58,686 nt of DNA, taken from positions 1 through 58,686 of the forward strand of contig QCIS01000011.1 in the NCBI GenBank assembly GCA_003216535.1, in the 5' to 3' direction. The stretch comes from Prochlorococcus sp. AG-402-N08. Its GTDB lineage: Bacteria > Cyanobacteriota > Cyanobacteriia > PCC-6307 > Cyanobiaceae. Made by a program: the position numbers and the translations under genes. The notes below the pieces were generated by a model. That model was given only the letters and a program-made list of their open reading frames with translations. It made no database searches and was not told the DNA's origin. Below are positions 26,350 through 35,429 of the stretch, one piece after another (the stretch's first letter is position 1; each line of letters begins with the position of its first letter).

Positions 26350-28956
26350 CTAACTTTTCTTTCTCCTTGTAGTTTTTTTATTGATTATCTTTGTTTTTTT
26401 TAAAGTAGAGTCTTTTTTATCTTTTACTTTTTCTTCTAAAAGAGATACAGCATCATCTATGGTGAATTTTTCTAAGTCAGTATCTTTTGCAATCGAAACA
26501 TTAGTTTTACCACATTTTAAATAGACCCCATATCTTCCATTTAATATTTGGATTTTTTCTTTAAATTCTTCAGTTTTTCCAAAGTCTTTAAGTACCTCTT
26601 GACCACCTCTACCCATTTTAGGCATCGCAAGAATTTCTAATGCTCTTTTTATATCAACTGTAAAAACATCATCCTCTTTCTTCAAGGATCTGTTTTCAGA
26701 TTCATTTTCATTTTTAATCCATTTAATGTAAGGTCCAAATCTTCCTCTATCAGCCTCAATAACACCTCCTTCAGGATGAACTCCTAACAATCTAGGCAAA
26801 CTTAAAAGTACTAGAGCCTCATCTAGAGTTAGATCATCAGTTTTAAACTCTTTGGGTAATGAAGCTCTTCTAGGTTTAGCTTTATCTTGATCATTATTTC
26901 CCAATTGTACGTAAGGTCCATAAGGGCCAAATCTTAAAAAGACTTTTTCCCCAGTTTTTGGATCAGTTCCAAGATCTGATGGACCACTTAAAATTTGATC
27001 AACTTGCTTTATATCTAAATCTCCAGGAGTAATATCCATTGGAAGATTACCTTTCGCCTGAATTTCATTACCAGCTTCATCAATTTTTGTGCCCTCTAGC
27101 CAAGGTCCGTTAGAGCCTATTCTGACTACGCAAGGAAGGTCTTCAAAATCAACTTGTCTATAAGCTTTACCATCAATATCACCCTCTGTTTTCTGAACTT
27201 TTACCTCCAAACCATTTTTACCTTTATAAAAAGTTTCGAGGTATGGTAGCCACTCAAGATTGCCTGAAGATATTTCATCCAATGAAGATTCCATTTTTGC
27301 AGTAAAAGTAGTATCAACCAGATCAGGAAAATGTTCTTCCAATAGAGCAGTAACAGCAAAAGCTGTAAACGTTGGAGCCAAAGTATTGGAAGATATATTC
27401 GCATAACCTCTATCCACTATTGTTCCAATAATGCTTGCATAGGTAGAAGGCCTTCCAATCCCTTCTTTTTCAAGAACTTTAACTAATGCAGCCTCTGTAT
27501 ATCTTGCAGGAGCTTTAGTTTCATGAAAAGTAGATTCCTTATTAGTAACTTCAAGACATGTTCCAGTTGTTAAGTTTGGGAGAATAATTTCTTGTTGTTC
27601 AAGGGATGAACTTGGGTCATCACTTCCCTCGACATAAGCTCTGAAGAATCCAGCGAAATCAATACTTTTACCGCTCGATTTAAATAATCCATCCCCCACG
27701 CTAATTTCAGCATTAATCATTGTTAGCCTAGCTTCCGCCATTTGACTAGCTACAGTTCTTTTCCAAATTAAATCGTAAAGAGATAGGTCTCTACCCGTTA
27801 GATTAGTTTCCTTTGGTGTTTTAAATACCTCGCCTGCTGGCCTAATAGCTTCGTGTGCTTCTTGAGCATTTCTTGCAGTTGAATTAAATTGTCTTGGTAA
27901 GTTAGATAAATATTCTTTTCCATACTTAGAACTGACACATTCTCTAGCAGCTCTTGTGGCTTGTTCTGAAAGATGAACTGAGTCAGTTCTCATATAGGTT
28001 ATGAAACCTCTCTCATATAGCCCTTGTGCACATCTCATAGTTTCTCTTGCAGACAAACGAAGCTTCCTGTTTGCTTCTTGTTGTAATGTGCTAGTTGTAA
28101 ATGGAGGAACTGGCTTACGAGTGGATGGCTTTTTTTCGATTTTTGAGACTAACCAATCCTCGGAGGAAAAAGTCTTCAATAAATCATTTACTTTTTCTTC
28201 TCCAATTATTAAAGATTTATTTCCTTGTTTTAATTTGCCGGTCTGTTCATCAAAATCGGAACCATTAGAAATTCTTTGACCGTTTAAACTGAATAATTTA
28301 GTTTCGAAAGTAATATTATCTTTTATTAGAGAAGCTTTAATCCCCCAGTAACTAGCTTTTTTAAAGGATCTTCTTTCTCTCTCTCTCCTAACAAGAAGTC
28401 TTACAGAAACTGATTGAACACGACCAGCAGATAATCGGGGGGCTACCTTCTTCCAAAGTAAAGGAGATAATTCATATCCAAAAAGCCTATCCAAGATTCT
28501 TCTTGTTTCTTGAGCCTGAACAAGTTCCATATCAATTTCTCTTGTTTGGTCTAAAGCTTTATTAATTGCCTTTTTTGTAATTTCATGAAAAACCATTCTC
28601 TTAGTTGGTATTTTAGGCTTAAGTATTTGCAGAAGATGCCAGCTAATACTCTCTCCCTCTCTATCTTCATCAGTTGCTAGTAATAGCTGGGTCGCACCTT
28701 TCAATGCATCTTTCAACTCTTTAACAACCTTTTTCTTATCTTTTGGAACTATATATAGTGGTTCAAAATCTTCTGTTGTATTAACTCCTATCCTTGACCA
28801 TTTTTCCTTTTTAACCGCAGCAGGTATTTCAGCAGCTCCTTTTGGAAGATCTCTTACGTGTCCCATTGAAGCTAGAACTTCATAATTAGAAGGCAAAAAC
28901 TTTCTTATAGTTTTTGCTTTGGTGGGACTTTCAACAATAACAAGTGTGTGATCCAA
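26350..28956 (-). CDS. topA: DNA topoisomerase I
   Basis: An 868-residue type IA topoisomerase. The TOPRIM domain starts with LVIVESPTKAKTI (residues ~5-17) and has LLLATDEDREGE, which supplies the metal-binding acids. The active-site Tyr is in GFITYMRTDS near residue 319. The C-terminal third lacks the four-Cys zinc fingers and instead has several RFGPY(G/I)PYV-like repeats (RFGPYGPYV, RFGPYIKWI, GRYGVYLKC) ending in a Lys-rich tail. It removes negative supercoils. It heads a minus-strand series of five closely spaced genes. Confidence 0.96.
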   Translation of the reverse strand: MDHTLVIVESPTKAKTIRKFLPSNYEVLASMGHVRDLPKGAAEIPAAVKKEKWSRIGVNTTEDFEPLYIVPKDKKKVVKELKDALKGATQLLLATDEDREGESISWHLLQILKPKIPTKRMVFHEITKKAINKALDQTREIDMELVQAQETRRILDRLFGYELSPLLWKKVAPRLSAGRVQSVSVRLLVRRERERRSFKKASYWGIKASLIKDNITFETKLFSLNGQRISNGSDFDEQTGKLKQGNKSLIIGEEKVNDLLKTFSSEDWLVSKIEKKPSTRKPVPPFTTSTLQQEANRKLRLSARETMRCAQGLYERGFITYMRTDSVHLSEQATRAARECVSSKYGKEYLSNLPRQFNSTARNAQEAHEAIRPAGEVFKTPKETNLTGRDLSLYDLIWKRTVASQMAEARLTMINAEISVGDGLFKSSGKSIDFAGFFRAYVEGSDDPSSSLEQQEIILPNLTTGTCLEVTNKESTFHETKAPARYTEAALVKVLEKEGIGRPSTYASIIGTIVDRGYANISSNTLAPTFTAFAVTALLEEHFPDLVDTTFTAKMESSLDEISSGNLEWLPYLETFYKGKNGLEVKVQKTEGDIDGKAYRQVDFEDLPCVVRIGSNGPWLEGTKIDEAGNEIQAKGNLPMDITPGDLDIKQVDQILSGPSDLGTDPKTGEKVFLRFGPYGPYVQLGNNDQDKAKPRRASLPKEFKTDDLTLDEALVLLSLPRLLGVHPEGGVIEADRGRFGPYIKWIKNENESENRSLKKEDDVFTVDIKRALEILAMPKMGRGGQEVLKDFGKTEEFKEKIQILNGRYGVYLKCGKTNVSIAKDTDLEKFTIDDAVSLLEEKVKDKKDSTLKKTKIINKKTTRRKKS

Positions 28957-28997
28957 GGTTTATTTCAAAAATTGGTGTTTTTGTTCAGTTAGGGCAT

Positions 28998-29003
28998 ATT
29001 ATA
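28998..29003 (-). promoter_or_regulatory. Possible -10 element of topA
   Basis: On the minus strand TATAAT lies about 42 bases before the topA ATG, in the 175-base gap with ndhB. The -35 region is weak (TTGAAA at 29018-29023, spacer only 14). Confidence 0.35.
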
Positions 29004-29063
29004 ATTATTTGAAGCTTTTTCAAGTAATTTCTTCTGAAAATTTCAAAATTCATACCCACAAAT

Positions 29064-29069
29064 TATAAT
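29064..29069 (+). promoter_or_regulatory. Possible -10 element of ndhB
   Basis: A perfect TATAAT on the plus strand, 62 bases before the ndhB GTG. No clear -35 is visible, which is common in AT-rich marine cyanobacteria. Confidence 0.35.
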
Positions 29070-29131
29070 CAAGTTAAGATTAACTCTTAGACCCTTACAA
29101 TCAAACATCTAATTTAATCCAATTTAATAAA

Positions 29132-30652
29132 GTGCCCAACGAAATCTTTACAATTAATTTAAATGCTCAAGCCATTATTCCAGAGGCTTTTATTTTACTA
29201 GGTATTGTTGGAACACTTCTTGTAGATTTAGCTGGAGAAAAAACTGCATCAAAATGGGCACCAATAATTTGCTATTTATCAATTGGCAGTTCTCTTCTTA
29301 GTTTGGCCTTGCAATGGAGCGAGCCGGTAGAAAGCTCATTCCTTGGGTCCTTTAATTCAGATAATTTGGCAATCGCATTTAGAGCAATAATATCTTTATC
29401 AACTTTAGTATCTTTACTCATTAGTTGGCGGTATACAGAACAAAGCGGTAGCCCTATTGGTGAGTTTGCTGCGATAGTTCTTTCTGCCACCCTTGGAGCA
29501 ATGCTTTTGTGTGGATCTACTGACCTTATTAGTGTATTTATATCTCTGGAAACTTTATCTGTAGCAAGCTACTTACTTTCTGGCTACCTCAAGAGAGATC
29601 CAAGAAGTTCAGAAGCGGCCTTAAAATACCTCCTTATTGGATCAGCTGCTGCTGCTGTCTATTTGTATGGATCCTCTTTTCTTTATGGATTAAGTGGTTC
29701 AACAAACTTAGAGACAATAGGTTTAGAGATTATCAATAAGCCATCCTTCATTACTTCTTTAGCTCTTGTATTTGTCTTGTCAACAGTTGCATTTAAAATT
29801 GCTGCTGTTCCCTTTCATCAATGGACTCCTGATGTATATGAGGGTTCACCTACACCTGTAGTAGCTTTTTTATCTGTTGGTTCAAAAACAGCGGGTTTTG
29901 CATTTGCAATAAGAATATTAAGTACAACTTTCTCTTCTTTTGACGAAGAATGGAAACTATTATTTACCATTTTGGCCATATTGAGCATGGCTCTAGGAAA
30001 TGTTGTAGCTCTAGCTCAAACCTCAATGAAAAGGATGTTAGCTTACAGTTCTATTGGACAAGCCGGATTTGTAATGATTGGAATAGTATCTGGCACACAA
30101 GATGGTTTATCAGCTGCTGTTTTATATTTGGCTGCATATTTGTTTATGAATTTGGGTGCATTTTCTTGTGTAATACTTTTCTCACTAAGAACTGGTTCTG
30201 ACAGGATTCTTGATTACTCAGGACTTTACCAAAAAGATCCTCTCATTACATTAGGCTTAAGCCTTTGTCTTCTATCTCTTGGAGGTTTACCTCCTATGTT
30301 AGGATTTTTTGGAAAGATATACTTGTTCTTTGCAGGTTGGGCGAATCATCAATATCTATTAGTAATAGTAGGATTAGTAACTTCAGTTATATCTATTTAT
30401 TACTACATATCAGTGATAAAAATGATGGTAGTTAAAGAACCACAGGAAGCTTCTGAAATAGTCAAATCATATCCTGAAATTAATTGGGGAATTGTAGGAT
30501 TACCTCCCTTGAGAGTCGCACTTTTTACTTGTGTGGCGGTAACTGCTCTTGGAGGAATCCTATCTAATCCTCTTTTTAAATTAGCTAATACAGCAGTTTC
30601 AGAAACTCCTTTCTTACAAGATATTATTGCTACAGCAAACAATATTTCCTAG
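29132..30652 (+). CDS. ndhB: NAD(P)H-quinone oxidoreductase subunit 2 (NdhB)
   Basis: A 506-residue membrane subunit with about fourteen spans, starting at GTG. The proton-antiporter-like core shows [49 protein letters not shown] and [18 protein letters not shown], all hallmarks of NdhB/NuoN. It is part of the proton-pumping arm of NDH-1, used in respiration and cyclic electron flow round photosystem I. It diverges from topA and is followed after 16 bases by an ABC ATPase gene. Confidence 0.96.
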   Translation: MPNEIFTINLNAQAIIPEAFILLGIVGTLLVDLAGEKTASKWAPIICYLSIGSSLLSLALQWSEPVESSFLGSFNSDNLAIAFRAIISLSTLVSLLISWRYTEQSGSPIGEFAAIVLSATLGAMLLCGSTDLISVFISLETLSVASYLLSGYLKRDPRSSEAALKYLLIGSAAAAVYLYGSSFLYGLSGSTNLETIGLEIINKPSFITSLALVFVLSTVAFKIAAVPFHQWTPDVYEGSPTPVVAFLSVGSKTAGFAFAIRILSTTFSSFDEEWKLLFTILAILSMALGNVVALAQTSMKRMLAYSSIGQAGFVMIGIVSGTQDGLSAAVLYLAAYLFMNLGAFSCVILFSLRTGSDRILDYSGLYQKDPLITLGLSLCLLSLGGLPPMLGFFGKIYLFFAGWANHQYLLVIVGLVTSVISIYYYISVIKMMVVKEPQEASEIVKSYPEINWGIVGLPPLRVALFTCVAVTALGGILSNPLFKLANTAVSETPFLQDIIATANNIS

Positions 30653-30668
30653 AAGAATTCTTCAATAA

Positions 30669-31355
30669 ATGTCTAAAAAAGTCGCTAGTTTAGAAAATAT
30701 ATCTAAAACATATGGGAAAGAGGATCTAACTGTTAAAGCCTTAGACAGCATAAACTTAGAAATTTATAAAGGTGATTATTTAGCTGTAATGGGAGCTAGT
30801 GGTTCAGGCAAAAGTACAGCTATGAATATTATTGGATGTCTAGATAGACCATCTAAAGGTATTTATAAATTAAATGGTATTCCTGTTGAAAATTTATCTG
30901 ATGATGAGCTCGCTGAAATACGTAACCAAAAATTAGGCTTCGTTTTTCAACAATTTCATCTTCTTTCAGATGCAACTGCACTTGAAAACGTTACTTTGCC
31001 GATGGTTTATGCTGGCATTGATCCTGAAAAAAGATTAGAGCGAGGTAAGAATGCCTTAAAAAAAGTTGGCCTTTCAGAAAGAATGAATAATCGTCCAAAC
31101 CAATTATCCGGAGGTCAACAACAACGAGTTGCTATAGCAAGGGCTATTATCAATAACCCTGCAATTTTGTTAGCAGATGAACCTACTGGAGCACTAGATT
31201 CAAAAACCACTGAAGATGTATTAGATCTTTTTGACAAACTGCATGAATCTGGAATAACTATAGTTTTAGTTACCCATGAAGATGAAGTTGCAAATCGCGC
31301 AAAAAAAATAGCCAAATTTAAGGATGGAAGAATAGTTGAATTAAAAGTTAATTAA
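30669..31355 (+). CDS. ABC transporter ATP-binding protein (MacB/LolD/DevA type)
   Basis: A 228-residue ATPase with Walker A GASGSGKST, the Q-loop segment LGFVFQQFHLL, signature LSGGQQQRVAIARAI and Walker B ILLADEPTGALD. These features match the family that works with FtsX-like permeases in lipoprotein export (LolD), macrolide export (MacB) or heterocyst glycolipid export (DevA). No permease or membrane-fusion partner is adjacent, so it is an orphan here. It follows ndhB by 16 bases and could be co-transcribed. Confidence 0.88.
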   Translation: MSKKVASLENISKTYGKEDLTVKALDSINLEIYKGDYLAVMGASGSGKSTAMNIIGCLDRPSKGIYKLNGIPVENLSDDELAEIRNQKLGFVFQQFHLLSDATALENVTLPMVYAGIDPEKRLERGKNALKKVGLSERMNNRPNQLSGGQQQRVAIARAIINNPAILLADEPTGALDSKTTEDVLDLFDKLHESGITIVLVTHEDEVANRAKKIAKFKDGRIVELKVN

Positions 31356-31357
31356 AT

Positions 31358-32107
31358 TCAAAACCTTCTAATTACTTTCAGTTGAGTTTCATTTTCAATT
31401 CTTAAATTCCCATTGGAATCAATATCTTTAATTTTCCATGTATGAGGACAATAACCACTAGGTAAAAAACTTTTAGTAAGAAACTTATTTGCAGATTTAA
31501 TCACATATTCTTTTTTCTTATGACATTCAATTGAATCATAAAAAGCTTGAAGAACTTTGGCTGTCCAATAATAATGGTTAATATTCTTAGTTTTAAGTAC
31601 TTTTGATAATGAAATACCTTCTGATGGAGTGTAATTTAAAACATTCATACCAATTCCTACTCTTACATAGATAATTTCTTTGCCTCTTGTTATCACCCTT
31701 GGTAAAAATCCAATTAACTTTTTTGAACCAAAAAAAATATCATTTGGCCATTTCAAACAAACATTTATGTTCTCTTGTCTAAGCATTTCACATAACTTAA
31801 TACCTAAAGACAAATTAAATATTTGACATGCAAATTCTTCTGAAAATATTGGGTAAGCTGCACTTAACCAAATCCCACCTTTTGGAGAAACCCAAGTTTT
31901 TGAGTTTTGGCCAACCCCTGAGAACTGTTCTCTTGCGATTATCGCTACTGGCTGATTTTTCTTTATTTCAGAATATCCAAGCAAGTTTGTAAGCTCATTT
32001 TCGGTACTTTTACATTTTATTTTGTAAAGAAGTCTCCAGGTTGGATATTGACCCTGAATTTTTTTTAAATAAAAAACTGTCTTAGCTGCAGATCCAATAA
32101 CTTTCAC
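31358..32107 (-). CDS. birA: Biotin-[acetyl-CoA carboxylase] ligase
   Basis: A 249-residue BirA without the N-terminal DNA-binding domain, so it is ligase only. The adenylate-binding loop is SGVGQNSKTWVSPKGG near residue 62, a variant of GRGRxGRxW. LKWPNDIFFGSKKLIGFLP holds the catalytic Lys region, and RVGIGMNVLNY is a further conserved segment. It biotinylates the acetyl-CoA carboxylase carrier protein for fatty-acid synthesis. It ends 2 bases from the end of the convergent ABC ATPase. Confidence 0.9.
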   Translation of the reverse strand: MKVIGSAAKTVFYLKKIQGQYPTWRLLYKIKCKSTENELTNLLGYSEIKKNQPVAIIAREQFSGVGQNSKTWVSPKGGIWLSAAYPIFSEEFACQIFNLSLGIKLCEMLRQENINVCLKWPNDIFFGSKKLIGFLPRVITRGKEIIYVRVGIGMNVLNYTPSEGISLSKVLKTKNINHYYWTAKVLQAFYDSIECHKKKEYVIKSANKFLTKSFLPSGYCPHTWKIKDIDSNGNLRIENETQLKVIRRF

Positions 32108-32137
32108 AAATTCTTTATTAAAACAACAAGCATCTTC

Positions 32138-32668
32138 TTGAAGATTAGATTAACTTTAGTCTTAATAAGTAAATTTTACAAATTGGACAAAAAGTATTTG
32201 CCAATAGTGAATAGAAGGCATCCACATCCATTAAAAAATTGTCTTGATAATTTCAAAAAATCATGGGGAGACTTAGATAAACTTTCTCAAATAAACGAAA
32301 ACTGGAAAAACTTAATCGGTTTGGAACTATTTCAAGAATGCAAACCATTAAATATTGAAAAAAAAATACTTACTATTGCAGTAAATCATCCACAGTGGCG
32401 CCAAGCTTTAATCTATAACAAGCATAAATTAAAAGAGAGAATCGAGAAAATTGGAATAACTTTGAATGAAATAAAAATAATACAAAATTATGAAATTAAA
32501 AATAAAAATATCAAAGCTACTGATGCAAAGATTGTTTGGGCTAATCATCCTAGCAGAATCCATCAAAATAATATGTTCATTTGCACGCTCTGTAATTCTC
32601 CTACTCCTGAGGGCGAAATCAAAAGATGGGGGAAGTGTTCTTTTTGTTGGAGAAAAATAAATAACTAA
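32138..32668 (+). CDS. DciA-like (DUF721) protein with C-terminal zinc-ribbon-like cysteines
   Basis: Up to 176 residues. The middle is a DUF721 domain: RRHPHPLKNCLDNF, then a WKNLIGLELFQECKPLNIEKKILTIAV-type strand-turn region and HPQWRQALIYNKHKLKERI. DUF721 proteins include DciA, the ancestral bacterial loader of the replicative helicase DnaB. The last ~30 residues carry CTLC and CSFC 21 residues apart, likely a small zinc ribbon not typical of DciA. The TTG at 32138 leaves only 30 bases to divergent birA; the GTG at 32207, just before the conserved part, may be the real start. Confidence 0.75.
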   Translation: MKIRLTLVLISKFYKLDKKYLPIVNRRHPHPLKNCLDNFKKSWGDLDKLSQINENWKNLIGLELFQECKPLNIEKKILTIAVNHPQWRQALIYNKHKLKERIEKIGITLNEIKIIQNYEIKNKNIKATDAKIVWANHPSRIHQNNMFICTLCNSPTPEGEIKRWGKCSFCWRKINN

Positions 32669-32673
32669 ATTCT

Positions 32674-33375
32674 TTATTTATTTAAAATGAGTATTCCCAT
32701 TTGCCCCCCCAAAATAGTCCTATATTGAGCTTTTTTAAATCCAACTTCCTTCGCAATCTTTATAAGCTCATTTTTCTTTGGAAAATTTCTAATACTTTCT
32801 TCAATATATGCGTACTCCGGACCTAAATTAAAAAGCCGCGAAATGGTTACTACAATAAATCTCAAATAAATTTTCTGAAAAATATTGGATAAAGAATTTC
32901 TTGTTGAGTGATTAAAATCCAAAAATCCTGCCTTTCCTTTATCCTTCAAAAGATCAAAAACTTTTTTTATTCCTTCTTCAACATTATTCAAGTTTCTTAG
33001 TCCATATGACATGCAAATCCCATCAAAATTTTTTGAATAATCATTAATTTCTAATACATCTTTAATTTCCCACTTAATAAATTTATTTTTTTTAAGCTCT
33101 GATTTTTTCTTTGCAATATTTAAGATGTCCTCAGCGCTGTCAATTCCAGTAATTGAGCCCAATGGACTAACTCTCTCAGAAATTAAGAATGCTAAATCTC
33201 CAGTTCCACAGCATAAATCAGCCCAATCTTCACCATTTAAAGGTTCCAATAAATTAACTAATTTCCTTTTCCATAATCTGTGCAGCCCAAAACTTAATAG
33301 ATTATTTAAAAAGTCGTATTTATAAGAAATTTTATTAAATATATTTTTGACTTCGATAGTTTTTGTGAATTTCAT
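32674..33375 (-). CDS. menG: Demethylphylloquinone/demethylmenaquinone C-methyltransferase (UbiE/MenG)
   Basis: A 233-residue SAM methyltransferase. Motif I is DLCCGTGDLAFLI (~residues 52-64), followed by GSITGIDSAEDIL and ICMSYGLRNLNNVEEG, with the typical N-terminal FNKISYKYDFLNNLLSFGLHRLWK. In cyanobacteria this enzyme carries out the last methylation of phylloquinone, the photosystem I secondary acceptor. It is 43 bases downstream of hisF on the same strand. Confidence 0.93.
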   Translation of the reverse strand: MKFTKTIEVKNIFNKISYKYDFLNNLLSFGLHRLWKRKLVNLLEPLNGEDWADLCCGTGDLAFLISERVSPLGSITGIDSAEDILNIAKKKSELKKNKFIKWEIKDVLEINDYSKNFDGICMSYGLRNLNNVEEGIKKVFDLLKDKGKAGFLDFNHSTRNSLSNIFQKIYLRFIVVTISRLFNLGPEYAYIEESIRNFPKKNELIKIAKEVGFKKAQYRTILGGQMGILILNK

Positions 33376-33418
33376 TTTTAAATTTTTAACTTATTTTTTT
33401 TGGTATTAAATTAAATTT

Positions 33419-34189
33419 TTATTCATATGGTCTAATTGGAAGATTTTTTTCAAGAAGGAAAGTTTTTATTTCTTGTAGAGTAAGTTTCTTATCATGAAGT
33501 AATGATGCCAAAAGTGCAGCAGATGCCCTGCCTTCATTGAAAACATCATAGATATCTTCTAAACAACCTGCCCCTCCGGAAGCAATTACTGGGATATCAA
33601 CAATATTTGCAACAGATTCTGTCAAATTTAAATCATATCCATTCTGTGTTCCATCACCATCCATTGAAGTAAGCAATATTTCCCCTGCGCCTAACTCCTC
33701 AACTTTCTTTGCCCAACTTAATACATCTATACCAGTATTCTCTCTCCCTCCTTTCACATATACCTCCCACTCTCCAACCTTATCAACTTTTCTTCGAGCA
33801 TCAATTGCTATAACGATGCATTGATTACCAAATTCTCTAGAACTTTCAGAAATTAAATAGGGATTTCTTACGGCTGAGGAATTCAAGCTCACTTTATCTG
33901 CTCCTGCTCTTAAAAGATCATTAATAGAAGAAACAGAATCTATACCTCCACCTACTGTAAAAGGAATTTTTACTGATTTTGCTGTCCTAGAAACAAGGTC
34001 AACTAATGTATTCCTATTTTCCACGCTTGCTCTAATATCTAAAAATACCAATTCATCTGCGCCTTCATCAGAGTACCTACAAGCCAATTCAACAGGATCA
34101 CCTGAGTCTCTCAAGTTAACAAAATTTACACCTTTAACGACTCTGCCATTGGCGACATCTAAACAAGGAATTAAACGAAGAGCTACCAT
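33419..34189 (-). CDS. hisF: Imidazole glycerol phosphate synthase, cyclase subunit HisF
   Basis: A 256-residue (beta-alpha)8 barrel. The catalytic Asp pair is D11 in [14 protein letters not shown] and the Asp in IAIDARRK (~residue 130); phosphate loops are VGGGI and ASGGAG. With HisH it makes imidazole-glycerol phosphate and AICAR in histidine synthesis. It precedes menG and diverges from the DUF2862 gene across 59 bases. Confidence 0.96.
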   Translation of the reverse strand: MVALRLIPCLDVANGRVVKGVNFVNLRDSGDPVELACRYSDEGADELVFLDIRASVENRNTLVDLVSRTAKSVKIPFTVGGGIDSVSSINDLLRAGADKVSLNSSAVRNPYLISESSREFGNQCIVIAIDARRKVDKVGEWEVYVKGGRENTGIDVLSWAKKVEELGAGEILLTSMDGDGTQNGYDLNLTESVANIVDIPVIASGGAGCLEDIYDVFNEGRASAALLASLLHDKKLTLQEIKTFLLEKNLPIRPYE

Positions 34190-34248
34190 TTTAGTAAAAA
34201 TTGTCCAAATGCTGTTAATCTTGCATAATAGCTTCCATTTTACCTCTT

Positions 34249-34473
34249 ATGGCTGAAACAAAATTATTACCCAAAATCGGTAGTAAAATTAAAATTAACA
34301 TTAACAAAGTAAAAGATAGACTCCCAGCTAAATTAATTGATCAAATATCCTCTAATCCTAAAGCCGTAATAACAGGCTATAAAATGACAGACGGCAGGAG
34401 TATTGGGATCACCGCAAAATTTCAGAATGGTGAGCAAAATTGGTTTTTCCCAGAAGAAATTGAGAAAGGTTAA
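34249..34473 (+). CDS. DUF2862 family protein
   Basis: A 74-residue basic beta-rich protein fitting DUF2862, a short cyanobacterial family. The pattern is KIKININKVKDRLPAKLI, then VITGYKMTDGRSIGITAKF and the end WFFPEEIE. Function unknown; the fold may be SH3-like. It is 8 bases before chlG and probably co-transcribed with it, so a link to chlorophyll synthesis or thylakoid assembly is possible but unproven. Confidence 0.78.
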   Translation: MAETKLLPKIGSKIKININKVKDRLPAKLIDQISSNPKAVITGYKMTDGRSIGITAKFQNGEQNWFFPEEIEKG

Positions 34474-34481
34474 AGAGTAAA

Positions 34482-35429
34482 GTGAATGATCCAAAACAAC
34501 TATTAGGAATTAAGGGTGCCTCTGAAACATCAAGCATATGGAAACTCCGTATACAGTTAATGAAACCCATAACGTGGATCCCTTTGATATGGGGGGTTAT
34601 TTGTGGAGCAGCTGCAAGTGGGAATTTTGAATGGACATTTAGTAATGTTCTAGCTTCATTGGCATGTATGTTGATGAGTGGACCACTTTTGGCTGGTTAT
34701 ACCCAAACCATAAATGATTTTTTTGATAAAGAAATTGATGCAATTAATGAACCAAATAGACCAATTCCTTCTGGCAAAATTTCAATAAAAGATGTAAAAA
34801 TACAAATCTGGGTATTACTTATAGCTGGTTTAATAGTTGCTTTTCTATTAGATTTATATGCTAAGCACAGCTTCCCCTCCGTCTTACTTTTGGCATTAGG
34901 TGGATCCTTTGTTAGTTATATATATTCTGCTCCACCACTCAAATTAAAACAGAATGGTTGGCTTGGTAATTATGCATTAGGAGCATCTTATATAGCTTTA
35001 CCTTGGTGGGCAGGACAAGCCTTATTTGGGAAATTAACTATCGTGACGGCGATACTAACACTTGCTTATAGCCTCTCAGGACTTGGAATTGCTGTTATTA
35101 ATGATTTCAAAAGTGTTGAAGGAGATTCAAAGCTAGGCTTAAATTCTCTCCCAGTAGTATTTGGAATTAAAAATGCAAGTAGAATAAGTGCAGGACTAAT
35201 TGACATTTTTCAATTAGCAATGGTTGCAGTATTAGTCATTATTGGTCAACATTTAGCCTCTGTAATTTTGGTTTTATTGGTAATTCCACAAATTACATTT
35301 CAAGATATGTGGTTACTAAGAGATCCTTTAAAGTTTGATGTCAAATATCAAGCAAGTGCCCAACCGTTCCTTATAACTGGAATGTTAGTTACAGCTTTAG
35401 CGATAGGACATAGTTTTTTAGTTGCTTAA
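34482..35429 (+). CDS. chlG: Chlorophyll synthase ChlG
   Basis: A 315-residue UbiA-superfamily membrane enzyme with a GTG start. The first Asp motif NDFFDKEIDAINEPNRPIPSG (~residues 86-106) is diagnostic for ChlG, and the second is INDFKSVEGDSKLGLNSLPV. It esterifies (divinyl) chlorophyllide with geranylgeranyl or phytyl diphosphate. The upstream neighbour is the DUF2862 gene; downstream the penicillin-binding-protein frame overlaps its end by 8 bases if the first TTG is used. Confidence 0.95.
   Translation: MNDPKQLLGIKGASETSSIWKLRIQLMKPITWIPLIWGVICGAAASGNFEWTFSNVLASLACMLMSGPLLAGYTQTINDFFDKEIDAINEPNRPIPSGKISIKDVKIQIWVLLIAGLIVAFLLDLYAKHSFPSVLLLALGGSFVSYIYSAPPLKLKQNGWLGNYALGASYIALPWWAGQALFGKLTIVTAILTLAYSLSGLGIAVINDFKSVEGDSKLGLNSLPVVFGIKNASRISAGLIDIFQLAMVAVLVIIGQHLASVILVLLVIPQITFQDMWLLRDPLKFDVKYQASAQPFLITGMLVTALAIGHSFLVA

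Noticed and set aside
26050-26403. Phe-rich frame opposite the lipoprotein gene
   Set aside because: It is the mirror of a Lys-rich low-complexity stretch, and it also crosses into topA.
34249-34473. DUF2862 frame as a shadow of chlG regulation
   Set aside because: It has a full motif pattern and sits outside chlG, so it is kept as a real gene.
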